Assembly (NCBI GenBank): GCA_019843655.1
Contig: JACDQD010000002.1
Coordinates: 8,855,393 to 8,919,392, forward strand
DNA from: Lethocerus indicus
Lineage: Eukaryota > Arthropoda > Insecta > Hemiptera > Belostomatidae
Direction: 5' to 3'
DNA length: 64,000 bases
Positions 21,921-38,300 of this stretch are shown here, piece by piece; positions within the stretch are counted from its first letter, which is position 1; each line of letters opens with the position of its first letter. Position numbers and translations under genes: made by a program. The notes below the pieces were generated by a model. It was not told the origin of the DNA and ran no database searches. It was given only the letters and a program-made list of their open reading frames with translations.

Positions 21921-22634
21921 TTTATTTTCAATTTTTACAACACTGTACACAATGATTTTCTGTCTATTGGTTTGATTTAAATGGTCTCAGGTGCAGTTTC
22001 TGATAAATTATTTATTATAGATTATTTTTTAAATATGCCTAGTAAATTTTATTTTAAAATAAATGTTACAATGAATTTTAACTTGACTCTCCCCCTCAGT
22101 GGTGCTTTAAGGCATAGTTAATGTGCTTTTATTTATTTCTTTTTTGTAAACACAGATTATACCTTGTTATTATTTAATACTTGCCAGTATAATTTTAGTT
22201 TGTATTACAAATGTATTTACACATACATACAATATTTTGTATTCCTTTTCATCTGCGGAATTTTTTCTGAATTCTGGTTTTTATTTGGAGCTTTAAAACA
22301 AAACCGGTTCAATCAGTTGTGAAGCTGTAGCTTTATTAACACTTTGTTTATTGTAACCTTTGAATCAGTAGAACAAAATAAAGCAGAAAAAATCCGCAGA
22401 ACAATTTTTAAGGCATGAATATTTTGTGATATGGCAGCTGTATTTGTGTTATATTTTTTTATAAGAGAATGTCAGTTCTGTGTATGAAGCAGCACCATTC
22501 GCAAATTATTTCTGCATCTGATGATGGAATAGTGAAAAAAAATTGAACACTACTGTTGTCCTAATATATACAAATATGTAAATTTTATACATTGTAAAAA
22601 ATTGGAGTATTCGGTAAGCAAGTACCGAATATTT

Positions 22635-22660
22635 TATATATATATATATACATATATATA
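22635..22660. repeat. short interrupted (TA)n
   Basis: TA run with a single C interruption. Confidence 0.85.
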
Positions 22661-23079
22661 AATATAGTAAGATTGCCATACTGTGTTAATGCCCTGTCCG
22701 CCCTGTAAATACTGATAGGGACTACCACCCACCCAAATGATAGTGGAGTTTAAGTTTGCCAAATTTTCCACTTTTAAGAGATGAGGTACAATCTTGCACA
22801 GATTTTAAATTAGTAAAGAATTGTTCCACACCTCTTAGATTGTGTAAAAAACTGCTTTATTGACAGTTTTTGTTGCCAAATCAATTTTTTTAACAAGAAA
22901 GAAGGAAAATGGCACGAATTTGCCGTCCGTTCTGAAACAGGATTTTGTTGTACCTCCCGCCCCTCAACATTTACCATAAGTTTCCCCATTGCCATGTTTC
23001 CCTCAAAATATACATAATTGTAGGATTAGTGAAGGCACTAAAAGGAAGCCTTGACAACCGTGTATAAAGTACTTCTACA

Positions 23080-23101
23080 AATAATAATAATAATAATAAT
23101 T
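23080..23101. repeat. (AAT)7 microsatellite
   Basis: Trinucleotide AAT run in the presumed distal 3'UTR or flank. Confidence 0.9.
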
Positions 23102-24100
23102 ATATTGTATTTTTCATTATATACTGTATTAAAAAAAAAAAAAGTGTGTTGGTAAAAAGAAGAAATTTAGATATTAACCTGGCATTTCTTAATAATTATT
23201 CCCTTGCCCCCTTTTGTTTCTATAAACTGACATTTAACACATTTGGGAAACAAGTTTATTTTAGATTCCTTAACACCATTTCCACAGTTGCTTGCTCTTA
23301 TATTAAACATAAAGAAGTATTTGCTACATTCCAAACTTCTTGTTGCATTAAGGGAAATACTTACTTTGGGGATATCTAAATACATTACAATTGAAATTTA
23401 ATTAATGTAAAACAGAAATGAGAATAGTAACATTATTGGTGTGTCTAGTTTCCAATTTTCAACATTTACAATAATGTTAATTTTCTACTTTATTAACAGT
23501 ATGGATAATAATTACTTGACAAGAGATTAAAGTACATTGATTAAATTCAACCAATGTAATACATGTGAAGTAATAGGACTACAATCTTGTTTTAATATAT
23601 TTCATTTCAATGAATGAAAGTATGAAATATTCGTTATCTTCAACAAATGTACTGAGCCATTCCCGCAAATCTAGTATTTCTTAATGTGTCTGTTCTGGTT
23701 GGGAAATAAATACATTTAAATATTTCCATATACCAATATATCTATTAATTATTTCTGAGTTTTTCTAGACATAGCGACTCTTTTCATCTTAGCGACTCTT
23801 TTAACTCATAAAATTATCTGTAAATGGATAGTATTTTGAAAATCGTTTTCAGTTTTAATATTCAGTTTATGAGGGTGAAGATTACAAATGTAATTTATTA
23901 TTTAGATTGCCAATTGAATTTTTAGATTTTCTGTTCAAGAGGGTGGGAAATTTGTTATTCTTCACCTTACAGGTTTCCTGACTGTGCAGGCCATCCTAAT
24001 TAGATCTTACTAATAGCAATGTTTTAATTGTATATTTTGTAGTTGGTGTCGGTCCTGCAGATCTATGAAAGACTATGTCAGTGCAAGGTTTGTATTTGTA

Positions 24101-27097
<2,997 letters not shown>

Positions 27098-27485
27098 CTA
27101 ATAGTTCATTTATTTTTCAGTCTTTATGGTAAGGCAATTATTTTTTAGAATTGAACTATTCTTAATCGACCTCTTTCATTACTGTATATTAAGGTTAATA
27201 TATAGCAGGAAGCATTGAACGATGGGGATCACTACCACATCTTGACCATCCATCATACTACTTCTCGCTATTAATATAGAACTATTAATGAAACCTGAAA
27301 ATAAAAGTATATGAAATGTGGGTAAAATGTTGGTGCACGAAATATATCTTGTTGCATTTCTTTTTATTACGGTGGTTAAGGTATTAGAGAAAAAGGCGTA
27401 TTCGTATATACTAGTTGGATGGACATAACCGATCAAGACAGGCATTATGATCATTAGGTCGGATGATAAAGAGTTTGGTGTTGTT

Positions 27486-27563
27486 GGGGTTGGGGGTGGT
27501 TGTGGATGTGGGGGCGGGGTGTTAGTTTTGGGGGCGGCCGGTAGATGGTGGCCGGGGGCGGGG
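27486..27563 (+). other. G-rich island: G-quadruplex-type motif with GC boxes
   Basis: G runs of four or five at 27486, 27492, 27510, 27516, 27530, 27554 and 27560 on the plus strand, including GGGGGCGGGG (an Sp/KLF-type GC box) at 27510-27519 and 27554-27563. Stands out sharply from the AT-rich surroundings. No gene start identified next to it. Confidence 0.6.
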
Positions 27564-29140
27564 CACTGCCGTCCAGTCGTCGCCAGGCCCTCACCCTCAC
27601 TTTATCGGTATTTGCCTCTGCCTAGTAATTCTTGCGAGCGCACACCAGTGTTCTTTGTCCGTTGACAAGTGAGACCAAACGCCGGCCCAACTCCACTCTT
27701 GACTGTCGCGGAGACTCGAGCGTAAATTTCGGGTGAGCTTCGATTTAATTTGTCTTGTCGCTTATAACGTTCCCACCCTCTAAAATAGGTTGAATACGTC
27801 TCCGGGATTTTCACGATGTAGGAATTCCCGCCCCGCCGAATGTCGCGAGATTTGGTCGAGAAAATTAATTTTTCTTATTTAACTTTATTGGAACTTTAAA
27901 TATCGTTTGTAACGCGCTTCGGGAAACGTTATTCTTACGATCCGGCCCTAATTGTGCAAGTGGTAGGATTAAAAAATTACCGAGCGAGGGGTCGGAGAGA
28001 ATTCAACCGACGGTATGTAAAATACGGAGTGTGTTATACTGGGTCATAATACTCTCGGGTACGGCTGATGGCACCGATCCAGACCGGGTCGGTCATCGAA
28101 GAAATGATTGCGCAGAATAGAATAAATCAAACATTTTCCGTCAATTACGACACTGTATTGTTATATATTGAATTGTTGTACAAACGAATGGTAGAACAAT
28201 AAATGTCAATCGTCGGAAGTGTGAAATGTGTGCGAGCGTTGCAACTTTCCCATTATTCTTCGATATTTATAATAGCAAGAGTGTTTTGGTAACACTATTG
28301 TTAATAAACCTCATCACACCAGTCTAATTTTTGGCTAATTAGGTTATTTAGAAATATCTGACCAGCGTTTTACGTTACTTGAAGACAGCTTTAAGTAAAT
28401 TAGAATAACATCTTCTTTATAAAATCCCAATATTTTCCTATTTACCACAGTGGCTGTTAGGTCATAGCATGTTATTGCCAGTATACTCCAATACCAAGGA
28501 GATTTCAATTTTTGCTTTTGTAGACATTATTCTGAATATTAGTTTCTTCATTTGCTTCAAGAGTTTTTCAGTGTCTTCAGTGTCTGTTTTTCAATTTGCC
28601 AGGTAAGGAGCGCGGGAACCTCGTGTTGGTGGGTGGGGGGTCACGCCGGGTCATTCTCCCGACCTCTTCGATTCGCAAGACGGTCGATACGGTCGGCGTC
28701 GAAAAAATCGATTTCAAATCCTCCTGCAACTCGGAGCGCCAACCGGTTCGGACCTGAGAGAGATTGATAGGGAGGGAGAGAGAGGCCGGGAGCGTGCCCG
28801 GTTTGGCCCACAGCCCGTATAAATAACTTGTACATGGTCCAAATGTGCGTTGAAAATATGTTGCTCAGGCGACCGCTCGCGAACTTAATCGCGACGCTCA
28901 AAAACCTGTCCCATTTATCGATTGGGAGTTTGAACCTCCCGCCTTCCAAGTCTGCCTTCTCCTCCTGAGGCCACGATCCCCGTGGAGTAACCAAATTCGG
29001 AACTAGATCTAAACTTTTCCACCGTTTTAAGTATGCTTTTAACGGCATTTTCCTCCCAATCGAAAGTCGTACTATCAGTTAAAAATAATTTTGACCCCCC
29101 TTCTTTTACTTTCATGTGAAGGTTCTCAACGTGCAATTTT
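27564..29140. other. GC/CpG-rich block, gene not recognised
   Basis: Unusually CpG-dense for the window, especially 27564-28010 and 28600-28980. Contains an AG/GTAAGG junction after a pyrimidine run at 28602/28603 and TATAAATA at 28818-28825. The 135-residue open frame on the minus strand at 28641-29048 shows no recognisable domain; open frames in GC-rich DNA arise easily by chance. Could be a promoter, an exon of an unrecognised gene or a conserved noncoding element. Confidence 0.35.
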
Positions 29141-31100
29141 TGTTGGGTCTATTTAATATTTGAATCTATTAACGCAATAAGAGAACACCGAATTGTGCCC
29201 TACGGTAGGACTACTGCTCTGCAACGAGTACAGGCCGATTTCCTATAGTAACACAAATTTGAAAACAGGATAATGTCATGAGAAAGTGATTTCTGCTAAT
29301 AATAATGCTAATTGTATTTCAATTTTGCAATATGTTAGCTCAGGATTTTACCTAAAAGGAAGATATACTTGATTCTAGATGTTATATGGAGTTTGAGAAT
29401 ATGTATGCAACGGACTGATAGTATGTTAGTGGGATTAAGTTTTGACTGAAATTATATTACCATTCAGTAAAGTTAAACAATTAGAGAATTTTAAGGGAGA
29501 GATTATTAAGATATTGTGACCACCTCATGTAACGATGAAACATGCGATAGGTAATATTAATTTACTACTATTGTGACCTTTAATATCTTTTGAATATTTT
29601 AAAGAATATTTTAGCAACATCTTAATAGCTTTCAATAATATTAATATCCCATTAATATATCCACTACGAGTGTGCATTATTTAGGATGAGAAATATAAAT
29701 AAAAATTCATCGTAGTCAATTCCGATTATTTTTCCGATTTATTTTGTCCACACAATATTGTAGACATGTACAACTATAAATTACCGATAGACAGCCTCAA
29801 AATTAGCTTCAGGTGTAACAAATATTTCCCCTATTTTTTGTCGCTGTTAGTATAAAATAAATTTGGGTTAGGCTAAACATATTTCAATATATGAAATGTC
29901 ATTGTAGCGTTATAATTCAAAGGATAAATACAACATAAAATATTACTATAGATTTGATTACTACGACAATAAAAAAAAGAAGCCATACTGGTAGAATGCA
30001 AAAACAGAGATACGGCGCAGTTGGAGGCTAACCCGCAAAGCTAAAGTATTGCGGGACAGTGTCAGCGCCGTGACAAATAGCTGGAATCCCTTGATGACGA
30101 CGTGCCTCCCGATAAAACTCGGCGAAACACATTTTCGGTCCTTTTACCTTATATTGCTATTTCCATTATTCCCACTGGAACCTATATATACTGAATAACG
30201 GAAACCTATTAACTATTACTGAACGTCTAATTCAATGAATCCTGCGTTATATTTAACTTTCTGAAAACCGATAACAGCTTCGGTCCCTGAAAATGATAGG
30301 ATGAGAGTTCCACGGCGATGGGAAATATTACAATCATATTGATTTTGTTTTCAAAATACTCTAAATACTCGTAAACTTACAAAACGGGTTATGTTTGTCC
30401 AATTTCAATAAAATTAGAATCTTAAATCTGCATCGGAATAGTTTTCACCTGTGTGGCTCACAAAAATAAATTCTGCATTTGTTGGAGAAAAAGGTCGAAT
30501 GGTTACGGTTTTGGCCTAGTTAATATTTCTGAGACGTGATTTGCGCAGAACGTGAACACGCCGATTGGGAAATACCGGTGGAAGTCAAATCTAAAATATC
30601 TCCCGCCGACCCGCTTATAGCACGAGTTAACCGCATGAGATTCTCAAGTTAAAATAATAGTTTCGAAAATTAAGTGTGAGAATAACTCGGTAATATTCTG
30701 ACTTTAAAATAAAGCTAAATTAAAATCCAACTAAAAGTATCCATGGCTGGTGTTTAATAATTTCCATAAATGAGATGATTCCTGTTGACACTTCCTTTTT
30801 AGTTTGTGTTGATCAAATAATAACAAAAAATATTATGTACTAAAAGCGCGAAGCATAAAATCACACTGTGAAACCGATCTCTTGATCGCCACTGCACTCT
30901 AGTGCAATCACGTGATGCTCAAATGAAACAAAATTACATAGCTATTATTTATCGGTGAGAATTTGCAACGATATCAAGCGCAGATGGCCAAATTTCCGTT
31001 CAACATTGCGCTGGGAATTCTTGCGTGTTAATCGAAATTCGCCATAGAAATTAGAAAATCAGTATGGAATGGGAGCAGTTTAGTTTTAGTCGTCTGGCTG
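29141..31100. other. intergenic or intronic sequence, nothing recognised
   Basis: Mixed AT-rich sequence with ordinary CpG content; no open frame above 60 residues of interest, no tRNA-like or repeat structure noticed. Confidence 0.6.
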
Positions 31101-31139
31101 AGCATTCGTGGAAGGTTCATTGGCAATACTGATTCTCGA

Positions 31140-31400
31140 AATAAAGTGACTTCTTCGTGGTCTCACTGCCGCTGTTGCGTTCTTGCCCGTGAATCCTCTT
31201 CAGAGAAACTTTTTGTTCAAAGCAGCCATCTGGAGCTGTTTGCGCTGTATGCTTACACTGGGATGAAACTCGCAGAGGGAAAACCCTTCGATCCACTTGT
31301 CGGGTGATAGCGGATCGTTTGGAAAAACCCCTTTCCCGCGAATTGTTTGAGGGCTGCAGAGTGCTGACTGAAGAATCAGTGGGTTCAATTGGGTTCAATG
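31140..31400. repeat. copy 1 of a diverged dispersed repeat
   Basis: The stretch around 31260-31370 resembles 47996-48105 over about 110 bp by eye. Shared words include CGCAGA..AAAACCC, CTTGTC.GG, TAG.GGATCG and GCTGCA.AGT.CTG in the same order, with weaker resemblance upstream. Type of element unknown. Confidence 0.45.
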
Positions 31401-32023
31401 CAAAAACGTCTTATGTAAAAATTGCTTTGATATTCCGGGGAATACCCAGATATATAGTTCCGTCCCGCGTTTATTACGGACTAGACTTTACAGGTTACGC
31501 ACACAACTTCTGGTGACGCCTGAACTGAAATAATAACTGGGAAATCCGATAAATCCTGACAGGTTTCTATCAGCGTAGAGTGTTTTGACTTGTAGTTGTA
31601 CGCTCTAGTGGCCTTGTCGCGATAATATTAAACCAATAGTTTTATTGCAAATTGCATTCGAGCCCTATGACAATAGAAAATTTCTAATAACACTTCTATT
31701 GTTAATACCATTAAATACTATTAATAAACTTCTTTATTTTTTCCATCCTACTATAACTTCTTATTGTTTTCGTTACTGGTACACCTATTATAGGTAGACC
31801 CACCACATAAATGTAGCTATATTCGAACAATTCGATTGTCGCATAATTTTAACTTTGAAATTGGGTTGATCGGGTCACGAACCCGAGCAGCGTGGCCCAC
31901 TCCATTGGCTCCTCGCCAAGATACTTGTTTGTACAATAATAAAAAAGAAAATCGATTTTGGGCCCAATATTCCGAAATTATTGCTTCCAATACCAAACCG
32001 GGCTTATATATATTATTATTATG

Positions 32024-32025
<2 letters not shown>
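31401..32025. other. no gene recognised
   Basis: Ordinary composition; nothing supportable seen. Confidence 0.55.

Positions 32026-32069
<44 letters not shown>
32026..32069. repeat. (AT)22 microsatellite
   Basis: Uninterrupted AT run. Confidence 0.97.
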
Positions 32070-32074
<5 letters not shown>

Positions 32075-32335
32075 GACATTAGAGCATCAATAAATGGCTG
32101 CCTTATAGTTAGTATTTTGTTGAAACCTATTAGCATGTGATTAGATCCATATAAATGAACATACCTCGCATGGGACTTTATGGATAAATTACTATTCGTT
32201 TTCTTAATTATCTGTGATATGAACTGAATGTTAACATCTTGTTATCATTTTGGTATGTGAGTGGTTGGTTATTCCAACCAGAGTTTTCTGGAGATTCGGG
32301 TGTTATTTTCTGAACTTTTCCCTTGACCAACCCTG

Positions 32336-32353
32336 TTTTTTTTTTTTTTTTTT
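32336..32353. repeat. poly-T tract (18 T)
   Basis: Homopolymer run; could be the poly-A tail of a minus-strand retroposed sequence, but no element body was recognised beside it. Confidence 0.9.
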
Positions 32354-35300
32354 ATTATAATTTTTGCTAAGGCTTGTTGTCTTTTGTACGTGAGTATTTT
32401 TCTTCTTCGGAATGCTTTTGAAAATGTCTTTCTTTTCTGTAGAATTTTTTTGTATAATTATAGCCTTAGTGATCGTTTCACCAGAAAGGTGATTTATTTG
32501 ATCCAGGGAAATTAAATTTATAATTTTTGACGCCGGTAATTATTCTGCGCTTGAAACACTTTTGAACATCTCTTCCAGAGAAGAGAGGAATTTTAAAAAG
32601 AACTTCGCAACTCATCTCCTTCTTGGCACGTTATAACCGATTATTAATTGCTTTATAACGAGCCTAAAATTAATTATAAATATAGGACGGTTCCAGCGGA
32701 AAATATTTCCTTCACTTTTTAGTTTTTAAGAGTAGTTAAACTAAGTAGTTAAGAGAAGTGAAACTTTTGTTCAGTAAATCATAAAATATTAACAAAGAAC
32801 CGAAATATTATTCCCTTTCACATTTTTCTGTGATAAAAAATGTAAATCGGAAATAAACAATAATTGGAAGTGACTGATTATAATAATAGTAAATAATAAA
32901 TAACAATTAAATTATTCCGAATCGCCTAAGGGCTACTTTATTATTATTGGGGACAAGCCGCCACTACAGGAATTCTTAATATTTTGGGTTTATCTTCGGA
33001 TGACATTTATGTACCGTTGGAAACATGCCAATCGATCCATTCGCACTCGAAAATTCATAGCGCTGTCATTTACGACGGTATTAATGGTTACTAAAGACCG
33101 TATTGTTCGCAATAGGACTAGATTAATTTGCTTCTGAAGAATTGATATTTTCAAATCGTTACAAAAAGTGATCTTTTGTCTGCAATTAATCAACTTCGGG
33201 GAAACCTGTCTTCCTTTTTGGGCAGTCTACTTTTAAGTGTCCACGAAAGAAGAACAAGTGCATAAACAGTGGTTAATATTATGCCTTACCTGTATCGAAT
33301 AGTCTGATAAATGTTGGAAATTTTCGAAACTGCTTCTAATATACGAGTCAGTAATATTAATTATACGTCGTTTAATTTTACTAATAATCCGGAGCATTTT
33401 ATTATCACCATTTATTTAATTTAGTAATGTTAAAAGTTCAAAAATTAAATTATATTATATTATCATGGCACGAGCACCTAGTTTCATATATAATATTTAT
33501 AATATAATATAATTAATAATATTATAATATTTCATCCTTCTCTTCTTCGAATTGACGAATGAACAGTCTCGAATGATTATTTTTTTAATTATTGGATGGT
33601 TAAGAGAGAATTATCTCTGTGTTGGAAATTATTGTTTTTAAAAATTGATTATTAATGAAATTTGTTTATGACTGTTGGGGTTGATGTGCGTTGTCAAATG
33701 ATGCAAAGGGCAGTGGTGGTTAGATAGAGGAGATGGAGGAGGCTCTGGTACGATTATTAGTCGCTCAGTAGCGCTTTGGCTTCATTCCGGCTGGTCATTC
33801 TTAGCGCCCGCTTTCGTCGCACGGACACCCTCCTCCCAGTGCTAAACAGTGCCCGCATTTCATTTAGCATAACTGGATTCCCAGAAATAGTTCATAGCTT
33901 TTCTCAATCGCCATCGACGTCATCCAGGTCATCTTGAACGGTAGGATTGAAAACATTCTTCTGCTTCCACGATTCGCATACCCGAAAATTATATGTGCAA
34001 AATAATATGGAGACGAAAATAATTTTTCGCGGTGAGAGTAAATGTTTTGCAAAGTTGCACTCTGTTTCGCTACTCAGTGAACGTCCTTCACACTCTGCCA
34101 ATAATCCCAGAATCGTTCTAAAAATACAATTTAATTGTAGTCGTTGATTATTGTGTGGTAATAATAATTTAACGTCTCTTATCGGTCGTGTTATTCCCTG
34201 TGTTCAGCTTAACCGGTTTCGGCTCCTTGTCTTAGTAGGCGCGAGATCGATGGTGGAATACAGTAATAACCACTAATCAAGATTAGTGTATTGATCGCTC
34301 GTCATAGTACATTATTACCACTGGTAACATACGTACCATATACGCAGTCAAATATATATATTAAATACTTCCCACACACATTGTTAACACTTATGAGAGT
34401 GGCGAACCGAACTGTATAATTGACATAAACTCGGCGGCTTGTTGAAGTTGCGTATCAATTAGATGTAAATTGTTTCTTTCACGGGCGGAATTGGAAGCCA
34501 CGGACTCTTTTAAAAGAAGCCAGCCCGAGAGGGTCTTACCTTTCCAACGTCGTATTCAAAACCGAATACTCGCTTGAAAAAGCTTTCATAGGAGAAGTTT
34601 GAATGGCCGGCCATTGTCGCTCTCAGAAGTTTGCGCCCAATGTTCGAATTTGGAACGAACAATCGACTTTTAGCCCGGGTTCTTCTCCCGTTCCACGACC
34701 GTTCGCACACCCTTCCTCAGCCCTACATTTAGTTGGGCAGTTCCAGTGGGTGTGTTTAGCGTTTAAGTCTCTCGCTTCAGTGACCCGCTGAAATTTCCTT
34801 ATAAATCCTTCGATATCGGCTACAGGTCCGAGAAAGAGTTATTATAGCAAATGTAATAACTAAGCATCAAAGAATTAATCGCCTAAGGATAATATCATAT
34901 ATAGTGGAAATATTATTGTTTAAAACTTCTCGTATCCGTTCGGAGATATCGTTCAGACATATTTTCGACTAATAACAATACGTACATTGAATTAGATAAT
35001 TCGTTTATATTTAAAAATCATTTGGCTTTTAACGGATTTATCGGTAAAGATTCTAAATCCCACATATTTAGCCGAATACTTGACGCATTGATTGTAGGAA
35101 GGGCAAAAGGAAACTGTGTGGGTAAGGGTGCGGGGAGTGTCCCAGATTGGTGTTGGAATGCCCGCGAGCCATCTCGATTCGACGCGAAAACATATTTTTC
35201 CACTCCGTTTAAAAGCACGGGCCGATAGGATGGGCCCGACCACTCGCTCGAATAAAACTCCCCCTTGGCCCAGTACTGATAGCATGACCGTCGGCGGCAC

Positions 35301-38300
35301 ATTTAACGTACACTTGAAGGACTTTAACGGATTTTTTTGCGAACGATTGGAATTAGGACATTTTGCAAATTTTGTATTACGATTTTTTTTTAATAATACA
35401 AAACGGGCAATATTCTTCTACTTAAGCCCAATCATCTACATTTAAAAATTAAACTCTTCCTATTATAATTAAGCAAAAAGTGTTTACAGAAATAATAATA
35501 GAAATATGGTTAACTGTTATTCGAATTATTTAATATAACCCTCTTTCCTAGACATTTTCAATGAGTAATTGGAGGTGATTTATTTTATAGGACATAGGAA
35601 TTCTAAAGTTCCAAGTTATAAATAAACTTTTTACTGGTTCTGTTCACCTCATAGAGACTTATCTTTAACCTTTCTAATAATTTTGAAAGATGTTATTGGG
35701 GGTCTGGGAGCGTTAGTGGAATTATCGAAAGTTGCCATCATTATTTTCTCTCACCGACCGGTTTCGGCATAACGCCGAATACCTAAATATATGTGTTAGT
35801 TACGTATGTTATAACATTTTTAACACGTCATGTTAAACGCTTATGCTTACCGGGGACGGTGCGTCGATGGGGAAACTACGCGTCTTCCGTTCAGAAATCA
35901 ATTTGATAATTCTTTCGATAATCCGACTGCTTTGGACGTTCACCTAATGGTAACATGGTACGATTTTTGAGTATGGAAATGTTGTGACTGAAGAAGGCGC
36001 AATACTGATCGCGTTCCGGGGGGTCGCGAAATCGGAATCAGTGGCCATATAGTAACTGGAATCTGGCCAACGTGAAGCGTTCACTATTTCCGAGCGGCTT
36101 CGCTAAATATAAACATTTTATTTCTCTACCCCTCTTGCCGAAATCTACTCGGAGCGATATCAGATGTTTTCCTTTTTCGTGTTTACATTCGCAATTTCGA
36201 ATTTATATTCGCAATATTTTGTGATTTTAAACATTGCAATAATTGTTATAGTGCAAAACAAGGTATATTGTCCTTATCATTAAAACCACTTGAAAAAATT
36301 ATAGTTGGGGACTGCGCCCCTCGGTAAAACCCCCTGTTATCGGAACCCTGTTCCTTATAAGGCCTTTAACACTTCGTGTACGAATCCAACAAGTCAGCCA
36401 TGGACTGTGGCATGAGGAATGAGGTGCCTCCTCATTGGCATTCCAGTTAGGTGCCTATTCTCCTTAGGGAAATTGTTAAACCGGCTGTGAGCGGCCCGTC
36501 GGCCCCAAGTTTGATTTATTAAGAGAGAAAGAGCCCGCGGTGTTCCGCACCATCCTTGAGCTTCCTGCCGCTCAAAAACACGTATGACTTACGGCCTTCC
36601 GTTCGGGGCTGGCGTAAAAGGGGTACCGAGGGGTGAAAAACTTAGCAATATATACTGTTCCCGACTTGTATATACTAAATACGGACATGCTGTTCTGAAC
36701 GCGGTCCCCGGGCGACTTGTGAATTTATTTCCGCTCCCGCATAACACTGAATTCCCGAAATTCATACCTTTCGAGACCTATATTATAGTTTTTCCTCGAT
36801 AAGAAACAAGTCAGCCTCTTCTGCCGGCTTCTCGTTGTAAGATCTGACATTCTGTCATTTGTGTTACTGAATTATATTTGTATAAGAAAATAAATTATAT
36901 CTTATATATTTAGGAAGGCCTTCCATTAACAATGGTTTCAAACCTTTCCTGGTGTTAGTACAGCGCATTGTTCTTCAATCACCGTGATGTGGCTTCGGAG
37001 CTCATTATTCCAGGTTCCAATATTAAACATCCACTGGTAGGTTCCTCGTAACACAATTGCTCCATACAAGTAATCTGTTTAACTGAGTAAAGGCGGGAGA
37101 TTATAATTGGATAGTGGAATTAGCTGGAAGCTAAATTGAATTTTCCTGTTGAATTTGGGTGTCGCTAATTTATAAATTGTGAGGCCGAAATCAAGTCTAT
37201 GGTCTCGGCTTAATAGCCCATTTTGCGGTAACCTGTCTGTAATTATCCCGCCCCCCTACAAAGCGTACATTTGTCATCCCATATTGTCCACAGGGACTGC
37301 CGAACATTCGTTACAATATTTTAAAATTACTAATTTTAAAATTACAAAATTTTGGTCTTAAGTTCAAACTCGCTAGGAGAGGTATAATTATATATTGAAG
37401 AAAGTACCCGTTGTTGATTGACCCTTTGTGTAGTGTGTTTTTTCATATTTGCTTAGCCGCCGGGGTGATTTTTGCCATGAGGCTCGAGGACGTACCTGAA
37501 CGTTCGTACTATTCGAAAGGTTAATCATCCTCGGGATGGGTGCACTTGGAAGAAACATTCTGTTGTGGTAAATACTGATATCATGGGAATTACTGGCTGA
37601 GAGGTGGCCTGTGTGTGAATGTTGATACTGTTAATCCTATTTAAGTCCCAAGGCGGCTTGGCTCCTGCCCGGATATAACCGGATAGATCAACTACCTCAG
37701 AAATACATCCGTTCATGGTAGGATCAAAGGATCAGGTGATCACTTATCAGGGCGCACTTATCAGGGACTATAATATGACCCAGTGCACCCAGCCAGAAGT
37801 TTGGGCAACGAGGGTTGAAATTTACATTCCGAAGATGTTGCTGGAACTGTGTGCGAACAACGATGAAGAATGTTCAGAGGATAGGCAGAAGAAATCTCAG
37901 AAAGGCCTTTTAGTAGTTTTTAGTCAAGTTTTATCTTATTCTCTCTTTTGTATCAGCGCAACGACCCCCTCACTCAGTAGGTTGTTCGATCTGCTTTTTA
38001 TAAATATCGGGGAAATTTTTTCCCGATGGAAATTTCTTGCTTGATCGAGGTTTTTTTTATCCACCTTTGAAAGCGAGTCTCTGTTTTCGAAGGGATCCCT
38101 TCTGTGGGGCGATTATCGTGGAAAACCCCCTTCCTCCAGGTCAAGAGTCCTTTAAAACTTCGGTCTTCGATCCAAACGCGCTGGGGGCAGTGATTTTTGA
38201 ATATGTCCACTCGTGTTCAAACATCCTCACTTTGCGCAGCTGAAACTGTTTCATGTATATTTATAATTTGAACCGTTACGAAGAATATTACACCTAATTA

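Larger units (their letters stand above)
18958..24100 (+). other. presumed da 3'UTR and transcript end region
   Basis: No coding recognised. The AT-rich, CpG-poor composition of the gene body continues to about 24.69 kb, suggesting a long 3'UTR; the true end is unknown. AATAAA hexamers occur among others at 19393, 20298, 20780, 22377 and 23705, and I cannot choose between them. The first 300 nt after the stop are less CpG-poor than the rest. Contains Pumilio-type TGTAAATA at 21090, 21670 and 22704, two long (AT)n arrays and a palindromic tandem array at 19870-19980. Confidence 0.5.

Noticed and set aside
32264..32282. GGTTGG/CCAACC small inverted repeat near the poly-T tract, considered as a retroposon end
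   Set aside because: Six-base stem only, no element body or target-site duplication visible.
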